Source: Jaapia argillacea MUCL 33604 (taxonomy: Eukaryota > Basidiomycota > Agaricomycetes > Jaapiales > Jaapiaceae). Taken from it: a stretch of 64,000 nt of DNA. The stretch is taken from contig KL197711.1 in NCBI GenBank assembly GCA_000697665.1, forward strand, positions 1,803,254-1,867,253, written 5' to 3'. A program made the position numbers and the translations under genes. Positions within the stretch are counted from its first letter, which is position 1. Every line of letters starts with the position of its first letter. Below the pieces are notes generated by a model. The model saw only the letters and a program-made list of their open reading frames with translations. It did not search any database and had not been told where the DNA came from. Of the stretch, positions 49,453 to 60,578 are shown one piece after another.

Positions 49453-50862
49453 ATGGTACAGCCCTTGAATCTTGTTCAATATTCGTGTAATTGACATTGA
49501 GTTTCCCAGAGGCCAATCCTATTGCAAGGTTGGTCAGATTGGGTCCTCCACCGTTTTGAACTAACGACCCGAATTCAGGACATGAGCGATCTCTGACACA
49601 GATTAAATTCAACAGGGAGGGAGACCTCCTATTCTCCTGCTCAAAAGATCACATTATCAATGTGTGGTTCACACATAACGGAGAGAGACTTGGAACGTAT
49701 GATGGGCACAATGGAACTGTGTGGACAGTCGATGTAGATTGTGAGTTTCGTCAATTTTCATGGCCAGGTGGTCAAGTCTGATAGATGCGATCTGCTGTTC
49801 AGCGAACTCGGAATTTATGGTATCAGGCTCAGCCGATAATACCCTCCGATTATGGAACGTTGCGACAGGCAAATGCTTGTTCAAGTGGGAATTCCCGACG
49901 GCAGTGAAGAGGGTTGCTTTCAACGAGGATGATGATCAAGTGGTCTGTATCACAGAGCAGCGGATGGGTCATCAGGGTGCTATCCGAGTGTTCAATATCA
50001 ACCGGGAAGGCGATGGAACAAAACGTATGTTGTGTCGCCCCCACTCGTAATCGGTTCTTCATCACCCATGACTTCACCTATCACAGAATCGAAGGAGCCT
50101 CTCTACATGTTCCATCCCATCGGATCAAAAGCGACCGTCTGCGCTTTCTCTTTCCAGCCTGGCATCATCATCACAGGCCACGAATCCGGCAAAATTGCGT
50201 TATTCGATGTCAAGACCGGCGACGAGGTCAACAACAATGAGCGAGCGCATAACGATGTTGTCACTGATTTACAGCTGAGTCCCGACCGAACGTATTTCAT
50301 CACCAGTAGCAAGGACAAGTCAGCACGCGTGCGTTGCTTTTCCTTCTTCACGTTCTCACGAGCCGAAATTCTGAGACAAAGATGCCTACTGTAGCTACAC
50401 GACACCAAATCTCTGATGGTGCTGAAGACATATCCAACTGAAACCCCTCTGAATAGTGCTGCTCTTGCGCCCAAGCGACCCTACGTGAGCCACTCTCCGT
50501 CGTCTCAACCACTGAAGAATGTATTTGATGATGAAACTAGGTTTTGCTTGGAGGCGGTCAAGAGGCAATGAGCGTTACCACCACCTCGTTGCGTCAAGGC
50601 AAGTTCGAGACACGCTTCTGGCACAAGATCTTTGAGGAAGAAGTTGGCCGGGTAAAAGGCCATTTTGGTCCTGTCAACACGTGAGTCCTCTCATGACCCC
50701 CTTCATACTTCTCCCTAATTGACGACCTTTTCCAGAATTGCCGTTCACCCTGCCGGAACAACCTACGCGTCGGGAGGTGAGGACGGTTTCGTTCGTGTGC
50801 ACCATTTCGACGACAGTTATTGGAGAGCGAAGCCATATGGTGACTTGGAGATTCTGGAGTAA
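49453..50862 (+). CDS. TIF34: Translation initiation factor eIF3 subunit i (WD40)
   Basis: Eight coding exons (49453-49455, 49510-49528, 49579-49740, 49803-50024, 50087-50328, 50395-50484, 50541-50680, 50736-50862) give 334 residues, the usual eIF3i length. After the start come [20 protein letters not shown], then WD40 repeats such as [50 protein letters not shown] and [20 protein letters not shown]. The [17 protein letters not shown] start is nearly invariant in the family. The protein is part of the eIF3 scaffold on the 40S ribosome. The start codon stands alone in its coding exon, with an intron right after the ATG, and the next exon has only 19 bases. Confidence 0.92.
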
Positions 50863-51184
50863 CGTGGCATGCCACTGCCATCTCCATGTAGCTGTCAGAT
50901 GTATTTTTGGAGATATATCTTACTGTATCCTCCTTGTTGCTTATCAAACCTATGTTGACGCGATCCGAGCGAATATATATACCCACCAAACGGTGAAAGC
51001 AGCACTTGGCAAGCAAGGTTTGTTTGTACATACGTGAAAAAGCGTGAGGATTGTGGAGAGGTATTGGGGTAAGGTGAATCCATAGTGAACGTCATAAGGA
51101 ATAAAAAGCAACAGGCTCCCGAAGTCCGTCCAATTCGATTCCGATGCCTATCTAAGAGACACCGGCAGCTCCTGCGTTTAGTCA

Positions 51185-52649
51185 TCATAATAGACACAGC
51201 AGAGGAAAAGTGAGTAACGCCGCCAGGGCCAGAACGGGAGGTAGATGGCGGAATAATCGGGGTGGTAATGATGAATGGTTCGCTGAGCTGTGGGAAGTAT
51301 TAAAGATGCGTTCAGCATGTTCCCGTGAGAGTAGGACGAACCTCTTCGTCGTAGTCGCCGGTTTCGCAGTGATCTTGACTTGAATCAGAGCGACCAAGCC
51401 ATCAATCGCATTCTTTCCATCAACACCAACGGACAAGTAATGGTTGATCCCATTACTTGTATTCTGCAACAAGCCCGAGACGTACTGAACGTCTGTTTGG
51501 TATGTGTATCCTTGACTTGATACCGAACCGGAGAATGTTGATGTATTCGATACTGTAGATGTGTTGACAAACTGACCGCCCGTCGCATTGCCGACAAACC
51601 AATCACTAGAGGGCAATTAGAAGGGACGAAGCATGTAGTCAACATGAAACATACCGCGCAAGGTTGTAGCTAGTATCACGGAGTGGTCAATTCCACTCCT
51701 GTTACAAGGACAATAGCTACTCACCCATTCGGTATGATATCGTGTTGCAGAGCTATTGGTAATTCGTACGATAAGCCCATGAATATTGCACCGCTATACT
51801 CGATCAAGTTAGCTGGCGAGGAATCGTGGAAAGTTTGACCTGCCCAACCTGTTTGCCTGGTTCCCGTTTTGCACCCAGTATCGAAAATGATTCCCTCCTT
51901 GAATGGTTTCTGTGCATGTACCAAAGGCAGGATCCCCATAGTCCCAGCGAATCACAGCTGTTTCGTTCTCTACAAACGGGGTCAGCTCCGTAGGATCAAC
52001 CTCAATCAAAAACTCGACCAAGTACTGCGGATGGAGTGGATTGCATTGCTTTCGAGACAACGAGAGAGAGAGAAATGGCCAACTCCACCGCTTTCGTGGG
52101 AGAGCAAGCAAGATATATGCGCACAAGACCCTCCATTTGAAAAGGAATGATGGACTGCACTCACTCACGCCGTTTCCATCTCCCAAATTAGCACCCTGGT
52201 CAGAACCTGAATGCTGGCCTAAACACTCCGAACTGAACCCGACAGCCCTGCTTGCCGTTAGTCGCTTCCAAACGATGCGGACACGAACTCGACTCACTGA
52301 AAGTAATTTCTCAAACCCCCATTAATCTCCTGGTCCACGAGAACGTCCGAGTCGGAGTTTGCAGTTATAATGCCATTAAGTGGTTCCCCGAGACCAGCGG
52401 GGTAAGTGTCGGGTACGATCTGCAGCAGCGTTGCATGCATGAGCACATGCGACATGTGAGTGACTCTGTTGTACTTACGGTCAGCATAGCCCCGCCATTG
52501 GAAGTCGGAAGGTAAAATCCTTGTGGTGGTACGCCTCTGGGTAACAAATGGCGATGTGGTGATGGGGGGTGTCCTCGTGGGTCGTAAGATGAAGCGACAG
52601 AGAGATTTGGGACGCATAACAGAAGGAAAAACAGAGATATCGAGGCCAT
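51185..52649 (-). CDS. Conserved secreted protein of unknown function, probably GPI-anchored
   Basis: The first exon begins MASISLFFLLLCVPNLSVAS, a clear signal peptide, at 52649. Further exons read IVPDTYPAGLGEPLNGIITA, GFSSECLGQHSGSDQGANLG, NETAVIRWDYGDP, CTETIQGGNHFRYWVQNG, GAIFMGLSYELPIALQHDII and DWFVGNATGG, then GYTYQTDVQYVSGLLQNTS. The end (LPPVLALAALLTFPLLCLL) is hydrophobic with no charged tail after it, which fits a GPI-anchor signal. The sequence has several N-glycosylation sequons and conserved cysteines. I recall similar uncharacterised secreted proteins in other mushrooms but no named domain. Exon joins around 52000 are approximate. Confidence 0.75.
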
Positions 52650-55600
52650 TTTCGTGGTCGGCCGAATTGTAGGATATACAGATAGAGACTGAGAGTTAGT
52701 GAGACGTCTAAGGATAAGTCTAAGAAACAGAAGAGAGAGTGGTAAATATGGTGCTAGCCACAGCGGCGTGAATGGTCCAACGCCTGCATTCGGCTGATGT
52801 CAGCTACCGTATCCAGGCAAGAACAATAGATAGGGGCTTTATTTGCCTGCTGGGCGCTTGTTTGGCTCATTTCGTTGCCCTGATCACTCTTTATGCATCT
52901 CTGGTACAACTGGAATTCTTGTGCACCTCCACGAAAGCATTGGAACTCTAGAAAGTGGAAAATGCGATGGCCATCAAGTGCCACAGCCTATTTGACGCTC
53001 ATACACATAGCTGCCGGGCTACTCGGTACATGTCCCAGAATATCTCCAAACACGGAGAATAGTCAAATGCAAGGGGTCAAGAGAGGTGGTTTTGGTCGCG
53101 GAGGGACTGGAGGAGCGCGTCAGGTGTCGTGACACCCCTTTCCCTAGTTCAGGGGATACCGAGCGTTTACCAGGTACATACCACCACCCATTCGTCCCCC
53201 TTCCTCGCAGTACCAGCCAACGATTGGTCCCCGTGCCTCCTAATAGCGAGATTTTGCAATTGGAGAACCTATTTTCTCCATGAGGTCGGAAGGACCCCAC
53301 ACGTGTCCCCTGGTTTACTTCGGCCTCAAACTTTGGGCGGCATCTGACGGACATGCGAGGTATGTCCGTCAAGCGCTAATAGCAGGCTTTCGTACTGGCG
53401 ATGGGAAGAATAGCCTCGTGGACATGGCGTCGTTCCGTAGGATGATAATTCCGCAGAGAGGGACTCCAATAATGTCCTTGAGTCAGGTCCAAGTCGAAGG
53501 AGCGAAGTATGATGATGATCGTCGGTTCTTGGTGTGCTTCACAGGATAAAACTACGACCGAATGATTGCCCCAGGCTCTTTTCTTCGACGGATAAGAAGC
53601 TTCAAAATTGTGAGTGAGATCCCCTGCTCGACACAACGCAGCCAACTGACCGAATTGAACCACAGTCCCATCAAGGCCTTCGTTCGGTGTCCACTGTGTT
53701 CGCGGAAAGAAATTCCCCGCTACACCGTCATCCCAACGCCACACTTGTGATGTTGTAAATCGTATGCAGGTGGCTTCTACTCGCCCTGTTCAGGGTGACC
53801 TCGTCGCTGACCAGGATGATCCACGCCGCGCTTCTTGGCTCGATGGCCAACGAAAATGAATTGTAAGTCCCGTAACAACCATCTCGGGGTCTGTGAGTCG
53901 CAATCACCGATTCATTCGCTTGGCTCAGTTCGATCCCGGGCGCATGAATTTAGCTTTTTTCTTCGTCCTTGTGATGATATAATGCCAAGGTTTACCCCAA
54001 CGTCTCGGTGAAGAACTTCGCAACAAGCTTGATGGTCAGTGCGACCCTCGCGTAGAATTCTCCAGCTAATGCGTGGATATTATCGGACAGGTGACGACGT
54101 GGGCGGCAATCCATACTGTGGTTGGAGGCGACGCGAACGATGATCACGTCGTTTGCGTCGTAGTCAGCCTCACCTAGTGCGGACCACAACGGCAAAGCCG
54201 TGGATGATATGGTCAAGTCCCTGGGGTGTTGGTGTTCGCCACCGTCGAGAGTTGGCAACAAGTAGCTTCCGGTACGTCCTTCCATCGCCGTGCCCATGAC
54301 CCATATGGCCCGCCTGGTCCGGACTTGACGTTGGTCATCAGCGTCATATCCCCCACTTCTCTGCCATGGCAACATTTCCATATATGCTCGACGATAGCAT
54401 GGGCAGCAGGACCTTGCGTCGGACTGACTGTGGCTCACATGACAGAAGACGTTTCCGTCACGGTGGCGGTGATTTGCGGACGCCACTCTTCGAAAGTGAC
54501 ATCCTAGAAGGGATTGTGGTGTGTTCATCGAGATGGGTTGGTCGGTGGTTCGCAGCGGGTGGATATGTCGCGATGCCCGACGTCTATCCGCTAGTGTGTG
54601 ACGGCGTGGCATGGCGAGCGTGGTTCCGTCCTTGTCCGTGGAGGTGTCTGACCTAGTAATGAATCGATTGAGGCAGGCCAACTCCGAAGGGTCGCTGATC
54701 CTCGCCGCGCCAATGGTTTGTCGGCGTAGCAGTCGGGGTGAAAACCTGGAGAGGATTCATCCGCATCTCCTCGTATGGCGTTCTTGCCTTGTGTTGTCCG
54801 TCGCCCTCCAGTAATTTCGCCTCACCGAGGTACCGTGTGTCATTTCGGAAGTAGAGGTGACGGGGAACGCGTCGATGTTACGGGGAAGCGGAAGGGAAAA
54901 TCTTGTCAGGACGAGGCGAGAATTGCCTGGCGGTGAAGGATTACCGTAAGCGGAAACCCTATTATCCTCCACCCAAGCACCAAACAAATATTTATCCATA
55001 CCTTTCAAGGCCGATCGCTCGTTTCTGACTGCAACGGGGACGATTGTGTATTTGTCGGAGGGCATGAGGGGGAGTCATGGTAGAGTGTGAGGAGGAAGGG
55101 AAGAAAGTCATCAGCCACGGCGCAAGTTTCCCTTGATGCACGGTATGATTTGTTATCGACGCCTTGCTCAACATGGTCCGGATTCATAATCACGTCCTTC
55201 CTTCAATTTTCTGACCCAGCTGACCGGTCCCCTTTATGTTTTTGACCAGACCCCTGCATCCCGCTGTCGTTCCATTCCAGCATGCCGGTTATATCAATCC
55301 ATCGCAACCGTGTGTTGAAGTTCCGCTTTACCCGATCTATCTTCTCCATCCCATGCAAAATTCCCTTTGCGGTACGATAATTCCTTTCGAATTAGTATTG
55401 CAGGCCCGTAACTTAAGCTGAATCCTCTTAGACCATGGCCTCACCCCGATCTAGATTCCAGGGTCAAGGATATTAGAATGGGCAAAGGCTAATAAATGAT
55501 TCATGGGGGGCCTCGAGCCCGATACGGTCGACGTGCTTTATTCCCCCCCTCGTCCACTTCGTCACCTTTATCTATTCAACCGCCGGCGTCTTCACGCAGT

Positions 55601-57573
55601 CAAGGCCTCTCTTTGCGCAGCGCGTCGCCCTCATGGGGGAGAAATTACCGGTGGGGTATTCGTTTGTCTTACGGTCCCCCCACCTCCCCCTCACGTCAAG
55701 GTACCAAGGATCAACTGAGTCCCTTCAATTGTTTCCGGAGAAAATTTTCGCGCGAGAGACACGTATGCTACTCATCTACGGCTTGATTACGCGAACGGCT
55801 CCTCTTACAAGGCGGAGGGAGCCCTCGTATGGATACCGGTTTTCTTGTCGACGGGGGCTATCACGACTCTCACCATTTTCGCCTCAATCGTATCATAAGA
55901 ATTCCGCGAATCCATTGGAATGTGAGTCATGAAACCATACATGTCAAGCTTGTCTAGCCTCCCTTCCCGCAGCACTGACTTGACCTGCCGTTCTACACAG
56001 CTTGGAGTCCTTTAGCGTTCTTCTCACCTTCGGATCTCCCCAGGGTTACGCGGCGTCCCAACAGATTCTCCCTTCTACTCGGTGGATAGTTGGTGCCGGG
56101 ATAGTTGTGACCCTTAGGCTCCCTTAAAGCTTCCCGTGTATGAAGCTTCCCAAATTCGGGAGGCGGTTGGCGACTTTAAGTAGCGAAGGCGATGATGAGC
56201 CCAGCTGGCACTCAGTGGAGTTAACGGCTCATCTTCATTGGACTTGACGAATCTATGTTCGCAAAATACTGATGCAAGCGAACATCGCCTGCGCCACTCA
56301 TCCGTCCTAGGCCCCACCATATTTGTCCTCGACAAATGGGTACGTGTCTTGTGTGGAGCTGGAAAGGTGCGCGGTGCTTACATTCATGATCGCGCGGGGC
56401 CTATCTTTTCTCACTCAAATCGCACCGCTGAAGACCTAGAATTTGTGGACAATCATTGGAATCGACAATTCGCTCAGATGTCCCAACAATCGCAATTCTT
56501 ATCACATCGACCTGGTCGTTTGCCGGAATGTTGTAGAGTATTCGGCTCTGTTCCTGGTTGGTCGCTGAGTTCAAAAAGTAGATATAAAAGGGAATTTCGC
56601 GTGGGGGGAAGCTTGTGAACCTGAGACGTCACCTTTTCCACGCCTGCTTAAACGTCGCTCCTTTTCCTCACCCCCTTAAAACTCTCGGATCGTCTGGCTT
56701 TCCAATGTTATCGCTATTGCGAACCATCCTCTGTGTTGCTGTAAGCTCTAGCTTCCGTTCCAGAACTTCTCGAGACAGCAACTCTACACTTCGCCTCTGC
56801 ACCTGACATATCGGGCGGCAGCCGCCATTGGAGCCAAGTTACCGTCGCAGAACGGGAAGAATTTCGTTCAAAACAATTCCCATTTAAAGGTCTTGACAAT
56901 CTCGCCGAATCGTGTCGTCATTCCAGGTCAGTTTGGCCCTGGTTGTAGCCTTGCAGTTGATGTGGATATCTCACCTAAAATTTTCACCGTTTGGTTGACT
57001 AGTCCAATTTATTCCTTGAATTATCGAGATCCGTTGAGTCTATCCCACAATGTCGGTACTTGCGATACCGCAGCGCGAAGATACTCCTACACCTACTCCA
57101 CGACTTGAAACCGAGGTGATGGGCCAGAAGTCGTGGAAGAAAGGGGCTGTGGACGGTGAGTGGCTTTAGGAAACTCGGTGATCACCGACTGCGTTAGGCT
57201 AGCCCGGATTAATCACGTGACCGTGCAACAAGCTGGATCTTTTTTCTCGTGTGTATCACGACAGCCCGAGCCTAACTCTGTCCTTAATATTCATCTCAAG
57301 TCCTTTCCTTAAGTTCTCCTTCTGATTATGCTTATCCCCCTCCTTTGCTGCTAGGGCCCAGTCTTCGTTCTATCCAACACGACCCAAGTGCGTACAACCG
57401 ATCTCCATTGTTTCCTTTCTCGTATACATAACCAGACGCCAGACTTACATATTTCAACACCAGGTTTATATGATCTAATTCCATCTCGACCGTCCTATCC
57501 CTCCGTCGGTGTTGGCATTCCCGCTTTCCATCAGCCAACTGGTTTAGCCCACGGGAACGGCCAGCTAGATCTC
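52650..57573. other. 4.9 kb with no recognisable gene
   Basis: Only uncertain frames are present: minus-strand 53992-54681 (229 codons, no family resemblance), minus-strand 54757-55065 (begins MPSDKYTIVPVAVRNERSAL) and plus-strand 56238-56618. They could be exons of an unrecognised gene between 54.0 and 55.1 kb, or chance. The last 450 bases are the promoter and 5' leader of the YTH gene. No terminal repeats or transposase-like sequence could be made out. Confidence 0.4.
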
Positions 57574-60500
57574 ATGCCAGTCGAGTCGGGCAAAGGGGAT
57601 GACCAGGATTTAAGTTCAGCCGCGCAATCCTCATCCTCAGATGCAGGCAGGCCGTCTGGCTCCTCGAGACAGCGTCCAAATTCCCAGGCAACAAGCGCAC
57701 GTCGTCCACCTCCACGTCAACCGTACCTTGCTCCGCCAGGACCTCCCTTTCTTCGTCCCTCGCCGTCGGAAACTCTTCAAAGCCCGCCCACGGGTCCTTC
57801 ACGCTTTCACCCACCACCGACGCAATTCCAGCAACCCCGACCTTCATCATTCACCCCTCAGGGCGGCTATGGTGGACCGTACGCTCTCTCTCCGCCAGCT
57901 CCTGGTGCTCTGGCGCATTCGCCTCCCTATGCGTATAACCATGGCTACCCACATCCGGGCTCGTACGTACACGACACGACCATGATTTCCCCAAACCACC
58001 ACATTTCATATCCTTCCGGTTCTCTGCCCTCGATCATCCCGCACCATAGTAGTCCTGGGCCATCCGGAGTATACGGTCACCATATCACCCCATCCCCTCC
58101 TTCTCGCTCACCTCTATCCTCCCCTAGCGCTCCCAGTGGTCCGTATCCCAATCAATCGCAGTATTACTCTCCGATGTCAACGCCGCCATTCTCTTACGCC
58201 CAACAATCCTTCACGGCGTCTGCTCAGATGTATCAGGCTCCATATACGCCCAGCCCATTCCATCAATCGTATGTTCACTCTCCCGAGCAAGAAACCCCAG
58301 GTTGGTGGTACATGCATCCGAGTGGAGCAATGACGCCGAGTCAGTTCGAGCACGTTCAATCCCCTTATATTGGACAATACGGTTTGGGATATCCGTCGTT
58401 CACTCGTCCCGACGTGGATTCATTCGGTCGACCAACGCCTACTGGACCTTCTCCGATCTACCCCTCATTAGGTCGCAGACCCCAACTTCCCAGTGCACAG
58501 CCTGTCGTCGCTCCGCCGGCGCCGGCGTCTGCGCCCCCGTCATATGTCCCTCCCGACTCCCCCCATCCTACCACGATTTCGGAACCCAGTGGCCATTCAG
58601 GTCCATCGAATAGATCATCTGCTGAGCGAGCCGTCGCCCGTCGTCCACATCATCCCAACCCTCCGGTTCAACGTTCTGAATGGGTGATGTGGGTTGGCAA
58701 CGTGCCTTCCGATGCTACATACGAAGAGTTGTGGCGCGTATTCAACGAACGGCGAGCGATCCCTTCCGGTAACGATCCACCTTTTCCGGAAGGTATTCAT
58801 CCTCAAGAACATCTATTTGGCGGTGTTTCATCAATGTACCTGATTGGTAGATCAAATTGTGCCTTCGTCAACTTTGACTCCGAGGACCATCTCCATAGCG
58901 CCATCGCCCGATTCAACGGACAACCACTTCGGATACATGATCCGAAGTGCCCTCGTCTCGTCTGCCGTGTCCGTGGCAAGGAGGATGATTTGAAAGCTGG
59001 AGTTGGAGCACAGCGTGGCACTGGGTTGCATGTCAAGTGGATCAAGGATAGCAAAGGGAAGATGAAGGAAGCCGCTGTGGGCTTGGGATCGTCTAAGCCG
59101 GGAGCTGATGAACCTGCCACGTCGGAGTCGGACAACGCTCCTACATCCTCGAGCGCCTCCAGCTCACTCGACACCCATGCTCGCCGTTTTGCTTCTATGT
59201 CCCTATCCAGTGATGAAGAAGGACCCAACCGCAAACCTCAACCTAAGAACTCCAGCTCTGGCTCGTATGCCTCCACCAACTCGAGCATCCTTTCTCGTCA
59301 CTTCCCGAAACGCTACTTCATCCTCAAGTCATTGACACAGGTATGTTGTCTACGACAGGGCAATCTCCGAGAGCCACATTCTCATCATCTTAAATTAGTT
59401 CGACTTGGATCTTAGTGTCGAGAAGGGGTTATGGGCGACACAAAAACACAACGAGGCGATACTGGACCAAGCTTTCCGAACGAGTCAGGATGTGTATCTA
59501 ATCTTCGGGGTGAACAAAAGCGGCGAGTTCTATGGGTATGCCAGGTAAGTCTTGTCGTTCTTTATCCACCAATGTACATGGAACCCACCATCCTTGTCCT
59601 GGATGGAACAGGATGGCTGGTCCGATTTTACGTGGCGAACAACGTGTCCCTTGGGCTTCTCGTACAGATTCTTCACCTTCGTCACAACGCGGTTCCCGTC
59701 GCTCAGACCCTGTCCAGGAGGACCCCGATGGTATATCTCAGACGCAACGTCCGCCGTCCTATATCACCGGACACGTTGTCGACCAATCTCCTCTTCCTGT
59801 GTCTCCCTCTGGGAAGCAGATCCGACAACAACCTCAACCACCACGTTCATCATCTCCCAATCGTGACATCTTGTCAGCACCGGCGGAGATGGATCATCGT
59901 CATCGTGGAATGTCGACCAAGACTCCTCCGCCGAAGATGAGTCTTGACTATCAAAAGCTACGACCTGTTGCTGCGATTTTGTCGGCTCAAGGCCCTCCTG
60001 ATGATTTCGAGTTGGATCACGATGCTCCTATTGCGGCTATGAGGGATCATCATCGTAGTGGGCAAGGTTCGTCTTCGTCTAGTCGGGATGTTCCTACTGA
60101 TAGCGACGGTGTCAAACGTGTGGACATGATCTCCAAAGAAGAACGTGGAGCGTCGGCTCCTCTTCAGACCGTTGCTGAGGAGGAAGAGCAGATATTTGGA
60201 GCTGGCGCGGCCGTGACTCCGGCCGCCGATGGGACTCCAAATCCTGTAGGTGGTCGTGATGGAACTGGTACAAATGCTCCACCAGAAGGATGGGGAGAGT
60301 CATTTCGCGTGGATTGGATACGATCCACCCGACTTCCCTTTTGGCGCACGAGACATTTACGAAATCCCTGGAATCACGATCGGGAAGTCAAAGTGTCTAG
60401 GGATGGGACGGAGTTGGAACCTGGAGTTGGGCAGATGTTGTTGGAGGAATGGGATAGACCTGATCCACCGCAATCGCCTGTGGGTTTCAAGTATCCCGGG

Positions 60501-60578
60501 AGGAGGGCTGGAGGGGAGCCGAAGGCTGCGTCTACTGGGACGTCGTCTGTTTTTGGGAAGAAGCAGACGGGTTCGTAG
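57574..60578 (+). CDS. RRM plus YTH-domain RNA-binding protein (probable m6A reader)
   Basis: Three exons (57574-59340, 59399-59544, 59612-60578) give about 959 residues. The first 365 are disordered and rich in Pro, Ser, Tyr and Gln. An RRM follows (about residues 368-480), with RNP2 MWVGNVP and RNP1 SNCAFVNFDS. The YTH domain begins near residue 574 with RHFPKRYFILKSLTQFDLDL, GLWATQKHNEAILDQAF, VYLIFGVNKSGEFYGYARM and resumes after about 220 disordered residues with FRVDWIRSTRLPFW, HLRNPWNHDREVKVSRDGTE. The Trp in GLWATQ and the Trp in FRVDWI fit the aromatic cage that holds N6-methyladenosine. The protein likely acts in mRNA decay or meiotic mRNA control. The frame is open upstream to 57388, so a further 5' exon is possible. 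Confidence 0.87.

Noticed and set aside
53992-54681. 229-codon minus-strand frame
   Set aside because: The composition looks like chance (very rich in Arg and His), no motif is recognisable, and other frames in the same place are equally open.
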